DNA of 64,000 bases, taken from contig NZ_AP023360.1 in assembly GCF_018326265.1 (NCBI RefSeq), positions 4,993,501 to 5,057,500 on the forward strand, read 5' to 3'. Positions 56,640 to 64,000 of the stretch are shown here, in pieces. The first letter of the stretch is position 1; every line of letters begins with the position of its first letter. The DNA comes from Catellatospora sp. IY07-71. Its GTDB lineage: Bacteria > Actinomycetota > Actinomycetes > Mycobacteriales > Micromonosporaceae. Below the pieces are notes generated by a model. That model saw nothing but the letters and a program-made list of their open reading frames with translations, did not search any database and was not told where the DNA came from. The position numbers were made by a program, and so were the translations under genes.

Positions 56640-58099
56640 TCACCATTACGGAGGGCGCCCGGACGCACCGCATCGACCGGCGGATCTACGGCCAGTTCGC
56701 CGAACACCTGGGCCGGTGCGTCTACGAGGGACTCTGGGTCGGCGAGGACTCGCCGATCGCCAACCGCCATGGCATCCGGTCCGACGTGGTGGCGGCGCTG
56801 CGCGCGATCAAGGTGCCGCTGGTCCGGTGGCCGGGCGGCTGCTTCGCCGACGAGTATCACTGGCAGCGCGGCATCGGGCCGGCGGCCGAGCGGGCCACCT
56901 CGATCAACACGCACTGGGGCGGGGTCGTGGAGACCAACGCCTTCGGCACCCACGAGTACTTCGAGCTGCTGCACCAGCTCGACGCGGAGGCGTACATCTC
57001 CGGCAACGTGGGCAGCGGCACCGTCGCCGAGATGCGGGACTGGGTCGAGTACATCACGCTCGACGGCACCTCGCCGATGGCCGACCTGCGCAAGCGGCAC
57101 GGGCGCGAGCAGCCGTGGCGGCTGCCGTTCTTCGGCGTCGGCAACGAGAGCTGGGGCTGCGGCGGGCACATGACGCCGCTGCACTACGCCAACCACTACC
57201 GGCAGTATCAGACCTACGTCCGCCGGTACGGCGAGCTGCCGATCTACAAGATCGCGTGCGGCCCGAACGACGACGACTACGAGTGGACCGAGGTGCTGAT
57301 GTCCACGGCCGCCCGGTTCATGGACGGGCTCAGCCTGCACTACTACACGCTCCCCAGTGGCAACTGGGACGCCAAAGGTTCAGCCACGGACTTCGGCGAC
57401 GACGAGTGGTACGAGACGATCAGGCGTACCCGGAAGATGGCGACCCTGCTCGAACGCCACTCGGCGATCATGGACCGGCACGACCCGGACAAGCGGGTCG
57501 GGCTGATCGTCGACGAGTGGGGGACCTGGTACGACCCGGCCCCGGGGACCAACCCCGGCTTCCTCGAACAGCAGAACACCATCCGCGACGCCGTGGTCGC
57601 CGCGCTGAACTTCAACATGTTCCACCGGCACGCCGACCGGGTGCGGATGACGAACATCGCGCAGATGGTGAACGTCCTGCAGGCGATGCTGCTCACCGAC
57701 GGCCCGCGCCTGGTCAGGACACCGACCTACTGGGCGTTCGACCTCTACACCGACCACCACGACGCCTGGTTCGTCGACGCCCGCCCCTCCCCGGGCGACA
57801 CGCCGGGCCGGATCGGGACGCACGGCGACTACACGGTGTCGTGGCGCGACGACGCGTACGCCATCACGGTGACCAACACCGGCCTCGAGGCCGACCTCAA
57901 GGCCGACGTCGAGCTTCCGGGGCGGGTCGGCACCGTGCACCGGGCCCAGATCCTGTCCGCGGCGAGCGCCACCAGCCACAACACCTTCGACGCGCCCGAC
58001 ACGGTACGTCCCGCCGACTTCGAGGCTTACCAGATCGAGGGATCGCGGCTGCGCCTGACCGTCCCCGCGCGCAGCATCGTCACCCTGCGTGTCGGCTAG
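56636..58099 (+). CDS. abfA: GH51 alpha-L-arabinofuranosidase
   Basis: A 487-residue cytosolic GH51 enzyme; ATG at 56636 after AGAGGAG. It removes terminal arabinofuranose from arabino-oligosaccharides taken up by the adjacent ABC system. Landmarks are [32 protein letters not shown], acid/base Glu171 in [20 protein letters not shown] and nucleophile Glu294 in [11 protein letters not shown]. Length is normal and no signal peptide is present. It ends the operon; a palindromic repeat separates it from the convergent lyase gene. Confidence 0.95.
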   Translation: MITITEGARTHRIDRRIYGQFAEHLGRCVYEGLWVGEDSPIANRHGIRSDVVAALRAIKVPLVRWPGGCFADEYHWQRGIGPAAERATSINTHWGGVVETNAFGTHEYFELLHQLDAEAYISGNVGSGTVAEMRDWVEYITLDGTSPMADLRKRHGREQPWRLPFFGVGNESWGCGGHMTPLHYANHYRQYQTYVRRYGELPIYKIACGPNDDDYEWTEVLMSTAARFMDGLSLHYYTLPSGNWDAKGSATDFGDDEWYETIRRTRKMATLLERHSAIMDRHDPDKRVGLIVDEWGTWYDPAPGTNPGFLEQQNTIRDAVVAALNFNMFHRHADRVRMTNIAQMVNVLQAMLLTDGPRLVRTPTYWAFDLYTDHHDAWFVDARPSPGDTPGRIGTHGDYTVSWRDDAYAITVTNTGLEADLKADVELPGRVGTVHRAQILSAASATSHNTFDAPDTVRPADFEAYQIEGSRLRLTVPARSIVTLRVG

Positions 58100-58126
58100 C
58101 GGCTCGCAGACCTCCACGCCACCGAT

Positions 58127-58187
58127 GATCGGCGTCTCGTGTCAGAACCTGCGGTCCAGCCGCACTTTCTGACACGAGACACCGATC
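58127..58187. repeat. Dispersed palindrome, copy D
   Basis: GATCGG-c-GTCTCGTGTCAGAA (58127-58147) mirrors TTCTGACACGAGAC-a-CCGATC (58167-58187). Arms and the loop segment CAGCCGCA match copy C at 33491. It sits between two convergent genes and could terminate both. Confidence 0.8.
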
Positions 58188-58200
58188 TTGGCGCCGTTGA

Positions 58201-60777
58201 TCAGGTCAGCATGCGGATGATCGAGCCGGCCTGGTAGGCCAGTGCCGCGTGGGCGGCCGCTGAGACGCCCGGCCCGTCCAGCTGATGCACGAAGCGCCGC
58301 AGCGCACCGGCTGCCGCGTCCGCGTGGCCGCGCCGCACGTGCCCGTCGGCCTGGACCAGCAGCGCGGTCAGCCGGAGCGCGTCACGTGCGTGTATGTCCC
58401 CGCTGTGCGCGTGCCCGTCCAGCGCGTCGCGCAGCACGCCCACACTGCCCGGGGCCCAGTGGTCCGGCACCGGCACCTTCGCCCAGTCGACGTCCGAGGC
58501 GAGGTGGAAGCCCGGGTACGCCGGCTGGTTGTAGGACGTCTGCTGCCTGGCGATGTCGGCCCGGTACTGCGGGTCGTGCATCAGCGTGAACATCTTGCGG
58601 TCGGTCACCTCGGTGCTCAGGTGGATCCGCAGCGCCGTGCTGTCCGCCGTACGCAGCAGCAGCTCCTCCCGCCAGTCCCCGAAGACGTCCGCGACCAGCG
58701 CGGGGTTGCCCTTCGTACCGTTGTTGGCCAGGGTGCCCTCGGCGGTGAGCAGCCGCCCGCGCCGCCAGTCGTCGACCGTCGGCGTCTGCAGCACGGTGGT
58801 CGCCGTGCCGTTCACGATCTGGGTGGTCATGTCGGCCGCCCACCGGACGCTCATGTTCGTGCCGGGCGTGGTGGGCGCCAGCAGGTCGCCGTCGGCTGAG
58901 AAGAGGCCGATGCCCAGGTCGGCCGCATTGGGCGGCATGGCGGGCCACACCTCCAGGCCCCGCACCTCGGGCGCGACGTCGCCGACCATGCCCCGTCCGG
59001 TGTCCCGGCCGGTGTAGTCACCGAAGATCACTTCGCCGGTACGGGCGTCGCGCAGCGCGTGCCCGTACGGGGCGAACGTGCCGCCCTCGTGCACCATGTA
59101 GATCTCGAGCCCGGGCCGGTCCGGGTCGATGTCGGTCACGTGCAGCGCGTCGCCGTGGCCCACGCGCACCACCGCGCCCGGATCGGCGCTGCCCGGCGGC
59201 AGCGGCGCGAACGAGCTGTAGAGCAGGCTGCCGTCGTCGTCGAGCGTGGCCCCGCCGTAGAGGATCTCCTGCCTGCCGTCGGCGTCCACGTCCGCGACGC
59301 TGAGCGAGTGTGCGCCCTGCGTGGTCAGCGTGGCGTACTCGGGATCGGTGCCGTCGCGGCCGTGCGGGGAGTCGTTGAACGGGTTGCTCATCGGCACCCA
59401 GCCGCTGTCGACGAACCAGTCCTCGGTCAGCCGCTTGCCGTTCCAGTGGTAGGCGACCAGCGTGGTGCGGGTGTAGTAGCCGCGGGCGAACACGGCGGAG
59501 GGGCGCCTGCCGTCCAGGTACGCCACCGTGGCGAGGAACCGGTCGACGCGGTTGCCGGGCTCGATGCGCGCCATCGCGTAGTCGCCCCAGCGCAGCCCGT
59601 CGTCGGTCCGGCCCGGCTTGTAGGGGATCGTCTCCAGCTCGCGGCCGGTGGCGCCCTCGAAGACGGTCAGGTACTCCGGCCCGTCGACGATGAAGCCCTG
59701 GAAGGCGCGCAGGTTGTTGCGGGTGCTGCGGCTGGGGGCGTACACGTCGACGAAGTGGTCGGCCAGCGCCCGCGCGTCCGCGTCGGACAGCGGATAGGGG
59801 TAGGCGCGGGGGATGCCGAACGCGTCCTCCAGCGTGGCCGGCCACCGGCCCGCGAGCACCTCGGGGTGCTGGTGCCAGCCGAGGAACATGTCGACCACGT
59901 GCTCGTAGTAGCCGGCCGCGCTGAGCCGGTAGTCGTCCTGGTGGGTGTGCCCGGCCGCCCGGTCCCGCCGGGGCATCGTGATGTAGCGCTCGGAGGCGAC
60001 GCCGCCGTCCGGGCGGTAACGGATGATCTTCGTGCCCGGTGCGGTCTTGAACATCATCTCCGACCGGCCGTCGCCGTCGAAGTCGTAGACCAGGAACTGC
60101 ACGTAGTGGGCGCCGGCGCGGACGTTGACGCCGAGGTCGATCCGGTGCAGCAGGGTGCCGTCGAGCCGGTAGGTGTCGATGTAGACGGGGCCGGTGTAGC
60201 CGACCTGGGAGACGTCCTTGGAGTTCGACGGGTCCCACTTGACGACGTACTCGTACTGCCCGTCGCCGTCCACGTCGCCGACGCTCACGTCGTTGACCGA
60301 GTAGGTGTACGCCTCGCCGCTCGGGGTGACGCCGTCGGCCGGTTTCCGCAGCGGCACGTCGTGGTGGTTGCCGGACCAGGGCGTGACCTCGTCGCTGAGG
60401 TCGACCTCGGCGTCGCCCACGACGGCGGCGACGCGGTACGCCGAGCCGGGCGTGCCGTCCCGGTCGAGGTGGTTGGTGCTGTCGGTGACCGTCGCGATGC
60501 GCTGCCCGTCGCGGTAGACGTGGAAGGCCGGGCTGGCCAGGCCGGTGCCGGTGCGGCCGGTGACCTCGTGTCCGCGCAGTCGCCAGCTCAGGAACGTCCC
60601 GTCGGCGGTGGCCGCGGCGACCAGGCCGCGATCGAGGCGTTCGAGCTGGACGGCGGGGATGCTGTGCGGGTGCTCCCGTTCGCCTGCTGACGCGGCGGGT
60701 CCGGTGAGGATGAGTGCCACCGCGCAGGCGGCGGCGATCGCGCGCGGGACGCGGCGGGTTCGGGTCCGAGGACTCAT
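58201..60777 (-). CDS. Secreted PL11 rhamnogalacturonan lyase
   Basis: An 858-residue exported lyase; ATG at 60777 with GAGGAG upstream, signal AIAAACAVALILTGPAASA. It matches PL11 enzymes: QLERLDRGLVAAATADGTFLSWRLRG, FHVYRDGQRIATV, VNDVSVGDVDGDGQYEYVVKWDPSNSKDVSQ, VYDFDGDGRSEMMFKTAPGTK and HLSTEVTDRKMFTLMHDPQYR. Repeated DxDGDGxxE calcium-binding loops form the propeller. It cleaves the rhamnose-galacturonate backbone of pectin. The last ~100 residues form a small helical FIVAR/linker-like module (RDALRLTALLVQADGHVRRGHADAAAGAL). LacI-type palindromes lie upstream. Confidence 0.93.
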   Translation of the reverse strand: MSPRTRTRRVPRAIAAACAVALILTGPAASAGEREHPHSIPAVQLERLDRGLVAAATADGTFLSWRLRGHEVTGRTGTGLASPAFHVYRDGQRIATVTDSTNHLDRDGTPGSAYRVAAVVGDAEVDLSDEVTPWSGNHHDVPLRKPADGVTPSGEAYTYSVNDVSVGDVDGDGQYEYVVKWDPSNSKDVSQVGYTGPVYIDTYRLDGTLLHRIDLGVNVRAGAHYVQFLVYDFDGDGRSEMMFKTAPGTKIIRYRPDGGVASERYITMPRRDRAAGHTHQDDYRLSAAGYYEHVVDMFLGWHQHPEVLAGRWPATLEDAFGIPRAYPYPLSDADARALADHFVDVYAPSRSTRNNLRAFQGFIVDGPEYLTVFEGATGRELETIPYKPGRTDDGLRWGDYAMARIEPGNRVDRFLATVAYLDGRRPSAVFARGYYTRTTLVAYHWNGKRLTEDWFVDSGWVPMSNPFNDSPHGRDGTDPEYATLTTQGAHSLSVADVDADGRQEILYGGATLDDDGSLLYSSFAPLPPGSADPGAVVRVGHGDALHVTDIDPDRPGLEIYMVHEGGTFAPYGHALRDARTGEVIFGDYTGRDTGRGMVGDVAPEVRGLEVWPAMPPNAADLGIGLFSADGDLLAPTTPGTNMSVRWAADMTTQIVNGTATTVLQTPTVDDWRRGRLLTAEGTLANNGTKGNPALVADVFGDWREELLLRTADSTALRIHLSTEVTDRKMFTLMHDPQYRADIARQQTSYNQPAYPGFHLASDVDWAKVPVPDHWAPGSVGVLRDALDGHAHSGDIHARDALRLTALLVQADGHVRRGHADAAAGALRRFVHQLDGPGVSAAAHAALAYQAGSIIRMLT

Positions 60778-60836
60778 GCGTGATCTCCTCGTCGAAGGGG
60801 CCACCGATGCCGTCGGAGTAGGGATGCGACGACTGC

Positions 60837-60850
60837 GGAAAGCGCTTTCA
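60837..60850. promoter_or_regulatory. LacI-family-like operator upstream of the PL11 lyase
   Basis: GGAAAGCGCTTTCA has a perfect GAAAGCGCTTTC core, 60 bases before the lyase start. It is nearly identical to the sites at 9378 and 52578. Confidence 0.7.
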
Positions 60851-60868
60851 GAAATCTGAAACGTTACA
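60846..60868. promoter_or_regulatory. Overlapping inverted repeat and second LacI-like site
   Basis: TTTCAG-AAAT-CTGAAA (60846-60861) is a perfect 6-bp inverted repeat. It runs into TGAAACGTTACA (60857-60868), which resembles TGAAACGATTCA at 52515. Two stacked sites occur upstream of both the ABC operon and the lyase. Confidence 0.5.
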
Positions 60869-60870
60869 AC

Positions 60871-61611
60871 TATCGATGCGCGTCAGATTGATGTCAAGCG
60901 CTCGGTGTGCCTGACCAGAGGCTGGCGCAACTGACCTCCCGACGGGTGGCTGTCGCAGCGGGCGACCGAGTCGGTTCAGGCGACCAGCGCACGCCGGCGA
61001 AGTGAAGCGGGCGGCTGCGCTGATCTATGCCGGAGTGTGGTTCACCTCACTTCATCGGCGTTCGGGCATGCTATGCGCTTTCTCATGCGGTTACCCGGGG
61101 TGATTGCTCCTGCTTGATGGCTCCGTGGGATCGGAAACTTCGGATCGGTTCGGTCTCGCCGCCGGTCGTGAGGCCATTTCAGGGACGGCGGACGTCGACC
61201 TTCTGGACTAGCCTCCCGCTCCGAATGATCTTAGAGGGGTGGGCCATACGGGGGATCATCCGTGGCTTCTCGTGCGCCAGCACGGCTGTCGCCGCGTTCG
61301 AGTGCCATGACCGGGAGGCGACTCGGTAACAGCGGGGACCGGCAGACGGGGCTGACGACAGATGGCAGCACCAGGTCTGTGCTCATCTCGACGGCGTCCC
61401 TGTGCCGGCTGCGTGTTGTACGTGGATGCCCTTGGGTCGTGGGCACCGCCCACGGGCTACCGGCCCGGCGGCGCCGGCGCCCTTCGCGACCTCCAGGGCA
61501 GCTCATCGCCCCAATCGATGGGACGTCTCTGTGTGACCTCCGGCGGTGTCCGATGACGCACGCCCGGAACAGCAAGAAACATCAATAACGGTGACCAAGG
61601 GGAGTGGGGCA
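60871..61611. other. Intergenic stretch before the RHS-like gene
   Basis: About 740 bases with no frame showing natural codon use or a recognisable product. GC content appears lower and more uneven than in the genes. The start of the next gene has AAGGGGAG at 61598-61605. No RNA gene was recognised. Confidence 0.5.
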
Positions 61612-64000
61612 GTGGCGAGTAGCCAAACCCGAAAACGGCTGGTGATGTTGCTAGCCGCAACGACGGCGATTTCAGGCATGTGGATGCCGCAGGCTGCCGC
61701 GGCCGATAAGCCGGTGGATCAGCGCGTCGAGCCGATGCGCAACGTGGCGGTGGAGGAAGGATCGGCGGTTTCGGCGCGTGCCCGCAAGACGGCGACCCGC
61801 CAGCATCAGGCGGCGGCTCCACGCTGGCCGGCTGCAGGAAAGGAAGTCGTCGCACTTCCGAGGGTTCAACCGCGCTTGACCGGTTTGCTGGCGCGCGTCG
61901 ACGGCCCGCTCCTCCAGCCCGCGTCGCGGGTTCGAGCGGGCAGCTCACCGGTGTGGCTGGCCGCGACAGCGGCCGGATCGCCGGAGCGGGTGACCGTCGA
62001 GATCCTTGGCAGGGCGCAGGCGACAGCGGCTGGGCGGGACCTGCTGGTGCGGCTCTCGACCGCACAGCGTGCCACCCCCGGCAAGGTGGAGATGTCGCTG
62101 GACATCTCCACCTTCAAGTCGGCCTATGGCGCGGACTGGTCGGATCGGCTGCGCCTGACCGTCGTGCCTGATTGCGCGCTTGCCGCAGTGAGCACGCCGA
62201 CCTGCCAGGAACAGTCACTGGCGACGTCGCGCAGTGGCGACCTGGTCACGGCACTCGTGCCGATTGGCAGTGAGGGCAGCGTCGTCGCGCTTTCGTCGGG
62301 CAACCAGTCCTCCGCGGGCTCCGGAGACTTCTCCGCCACGTCGCTGACCGCTTCGTCGACATGGTCGGCGGGAACCAGCAGCGGTGGCTTCACCTGGAAC
62401 TATGACTTGCGGATGCCGCCTGGTCTGGGCGGTCCTACGCCGAAGGTCGGTTTCTCCTACGCGTCGCAGGCGGTCGACGGCCGGACCGCGGCCACGAACA
62501 ATCAACCATCATGGATGGGTGACGGCTTTGACTGGGAGCCCGGGTTCGTCGAGCGGCGCTACATCTCCTGCTCGGATGACATGACGGGTTCGCCGAACAA
62601 CACGGTGGAGACCGGTGACCAGTGCTGGCGGGGTCACAACGCCACATTGTCCCTGAACGGCCGTTCCACCGAGCTGTTCTTCAACTCCACCGACGGCCTC
62701 TGGCACGGCCGCAGCGAGGACGGCTCGAAGGTCGAGCGCAAGACCGGTGCCGTCAACGGCGACAACGACGGTGAGTACTGGGTCGTGACCACGACCGACG
62801 GCAACAAGTACTACTTCGGACTTAACCGTCTTCAGGGCTGGACCTCGGGTAAGGCCGAGACGAACTCGGTGCAGACGGTGCCGGTGTACGGCAACCATGA
62901 CAACGACCCCTGCCACGCGGCCACCTACGCGGCGTCGGACTGCATGCAGGGTTACCGCTGGAACCTCGATTACGTGGTGGACCCACACGGCAACACCATG
63001 TCGTTGTGGTGGGGCAGGGACACCAACAAGTACGGACGCAACATGTCCACCAGTGATCTGGCCTCCTACACCCGCGCCGCGTACCTGGACCACATCGATT
63101 ACGGCACCCACCAGCGCACGCTGGTCAACACGGTCAAGACTGACACGGTGTACGCGGGCCTGCCGACGCCGGTGCGGGTGCAGTTCAACACGGCCGACCG
63201 CTGTCTGACCAACTGCACCACGCACGAGGACAACTGGTCCGACACGCCGTGGGACCTGTCCTGCACGGCATCGCCGTGCGACAACCACTCGCCGTCGTTC
63301 TGGTCCACCCGGCGGCTGTCCCAGGTCACCACGAAGGTGTGGGATGCGACGTCGGCGCAGCTCAGGGACGTTGAGCGCTGGACGCTGACGCATTCCTACC
63401 CCGATCCAGGTGACGGTACCCGGGCAGGCATGTGGCTGGCCGGGATCTCGCACGCGGGGCTGGTCGGTGGCACGGCCACGATGCCGGACCTGAAGCTCGA
63501 TCCGGTGATGCTGGCCAACCGCGTTGACACGGCGCTCAAGAACGGCCTGCGGCCGATGAACTGGCCCCGGATGGCGGCCATCACGTCGGAGACCGGTGGC
63601 GTCGTCGGCGTTACGTATGCTCCCGCCGAATGCTCGGCAGGTGCGCTGCCGACGCCGCACACCAACACCAAGCGCTGCTATCCCGTGCGGTGGGCGCCGG
63701 AGGATCTCGGCGGCACCCCGGGCCAGGAGATTACCGACTGGTTCCACAAGTACGTGGTGTCGCAGGTTACCGAGACCGACAGCGTGGTGACCGGTGCCTC
63801 GGCCTCGCCGCCGAAGGTCACCCGGTACGAGTATGTCGGCGGTGCGGCCTGGCGCTACACCGAGGACGACGCCTTCACCAAGGACAAGTACCGCACCTGG
63901 AACCAGTGGCGCGGCTACGAGACGGTCCGGACGCTGGTCGGCGATGGCGCACAGCAGACCCGAAGCGACACGCGATACTTCCGCGGCATGCACGGCGACA
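61612..64000 (+). CDS. Secreted RHS/SpvB-like protein, 3' end beyond window
   Basis: GTG at 61612 (AAGGGGAG upstream) opens a frame that stays open to the window edge (796 codons seen). It has a signal peptide (RLVMLLAATTAISGMWMPQAAAA), about 200 residues of linker and Ig-like sequence, then the actinobacterial RHS/teneurin front end: SSGGFTWNYDLRMPPGLGGP, VGFSYASQAVDGR, GDGFDWEPGFVERRYISCSDD, DGNKYYFGLNRLQGW and DYVVDPHGNTMSLWWG. In this family an RHS shell encloses a C-terminal variable toxin or enzyme, which would lie beyond the edge. An immunity gene may follow. Confidence 0.88.
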   Translation, partial: MASSQTRKRLVMLLAATTAISGMWMPQAAAADKPVDQRVEPMRNVAVEEGSAVSARARKTATRQHQAAAPRWPAAGKEVVALPRVQPRLTGLLARVDGPLLQPASRVRAGSSPVWLAATAAGSPERVTVEILGRAQATAAGRDLLVRLSTAQRATPGKVEMSLDISTFKSAYGADWSDRLRLTVVPDCALAAVSTPTCQEQSLATSRSGDLVTALVPIGSEGSVVALSSGNQSSAGSGDFSATSLTASSTWSAGTSSGGFTWNYDLRMPPGLGGPTPKVGFSYASQAVDGRTAATNNQPSWMGDGFDWEPGFVERRYISCSDDMTGSPNNTVETGDQCWRGHNATLSLNGRSTELFFNSTDGLWHGRSEDGSKVERKTGAVNGDNDGEYWVVTTTDGNKYYFGLNRLQGWTSGKAETNSVQTVPVYGNHDNDPCHAATYAASDCMQGYRWNLDYVVDPHGNTMSLWWGRDTNKYGRNMSTSDLASYTRAAYLDHIDYGTHQRTLVNTVKTDTVYAGLPTPVRVQFNTADRCLTNCTTHEDNWSDTPWDLSCTASPCDNHSPSFWSTRRLSQVTTKVWDATSAQLRDVERWTLTHSYPDPGDGTRAGMWLAGISHAGLVGGTATMPDLKLDPVMLANRVDTALKNGLRPMNWPRMAAITSETGGVVGVTYAPAECSAGALPTPHTNTKRCYPVRWAPEDLGGTPGQEITDWFHKYVVSQVTETDSVVTGASASPPKVTRYEYVGGAAWRYTEDDAFTKDKYRTWNQWRGYETVRTLVGDGAQQTRSDTRYFRGMHGD

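Noticed and set aside
61027-61329. A 100-codon open frame before the RHS-like gene
   Set aside because: No ribosome binding site, unusual codon use and no recognisable features.

Overview
The window is GC-rich throughout. It has very long antisense open frames, many GTG starts, frequent Tat or Sec-exported carbohydrate-active proteins, an orphan GlnR-type regulator and sugar ABC permeases without an ATPase gene. These traits point to a filamentous actinobacterium, and gene content and dispersed repeats suggest Micromonosporaceae. That placement is inference from gene style, not from a marker gene.

Layout. 1-2273 (-): class A penicillin-binding protein, cut by the window edge. 2454-6757: a small accessory segment with a degenerate tRNA-like sequence, a YcaO / repeat-peptide / MFS operon that looks like an undescribed RiPP pathway, two small genes and a 5'-truncated secreted-protein gene. 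6806-18043: a hypothetical protein, a ricin-lectin/beta-helix enzyme, a large TPR-type protein, a GNAT fragment, a methyltransferase pair, a large surface protein and a TolB-like protein that may lack its true N-terminus. 18226-25323: AraC/GyrI regulator, DnaG-like primase with an ArdC-like front end, htpG with a CIRCE operator, a small ORF and trehalose-6-phosphate synthase.

25586-33485: membrane protein, STAS protein overlapping a 1378-residue hybrid kinase/phosphatase, then divergently an ECF sigma factor, a coupled membrane-anchored protein and a lipoprotein sharing its outer domain. 33625-43176: GH63-like hydrolase, MarR regulator with operator and divergent ABC exporter, repeat-containing secreted protein, GlnR, PhoX-like phosphatase and an APH-fold kinase. 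43233-49411: LtrA-family protein, ThuA/sugar-dehydrogenase/PKD/CBM multidomain protein, histidine phosphatase and a hypothetical protein.

49472-60777 is a polysaccharide region. It holds a frameshifted M23-peptidase-like protein with seven 97-residue repeats, then a sugar ABC operon (binding protein, two permeases, YesL-like membrane protein, collapsed GH42 beta-galactosidase remnant, GH51 arabinofuranosidase) and a convergent PL11 rhamnogalacturonan lyase. LacI-type palindromes lie upstream of the ABC operon, the PL11 lyase and the distant beta-helix gene, suggesting a shared regulon for plant cell wall (arabinan / rhamnogalacturonan) use. From 61612 a secreted RHS/SpvB-like protein begins and runs off the right edge.

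The leading novelty candidate is the three-gene YcaO operon (5426 to 2626). Its 93-residue middle gene carries two Gly-rich Cys-Phe-His-Pro modules ahead of a leader-like C-terminal segment. Other items worth a look are a family of dispersed palindromes, the 14-half-repeat cysteine protein, the sigma factor linked to two related export-side proteins, and the ArdC-primase fusion.
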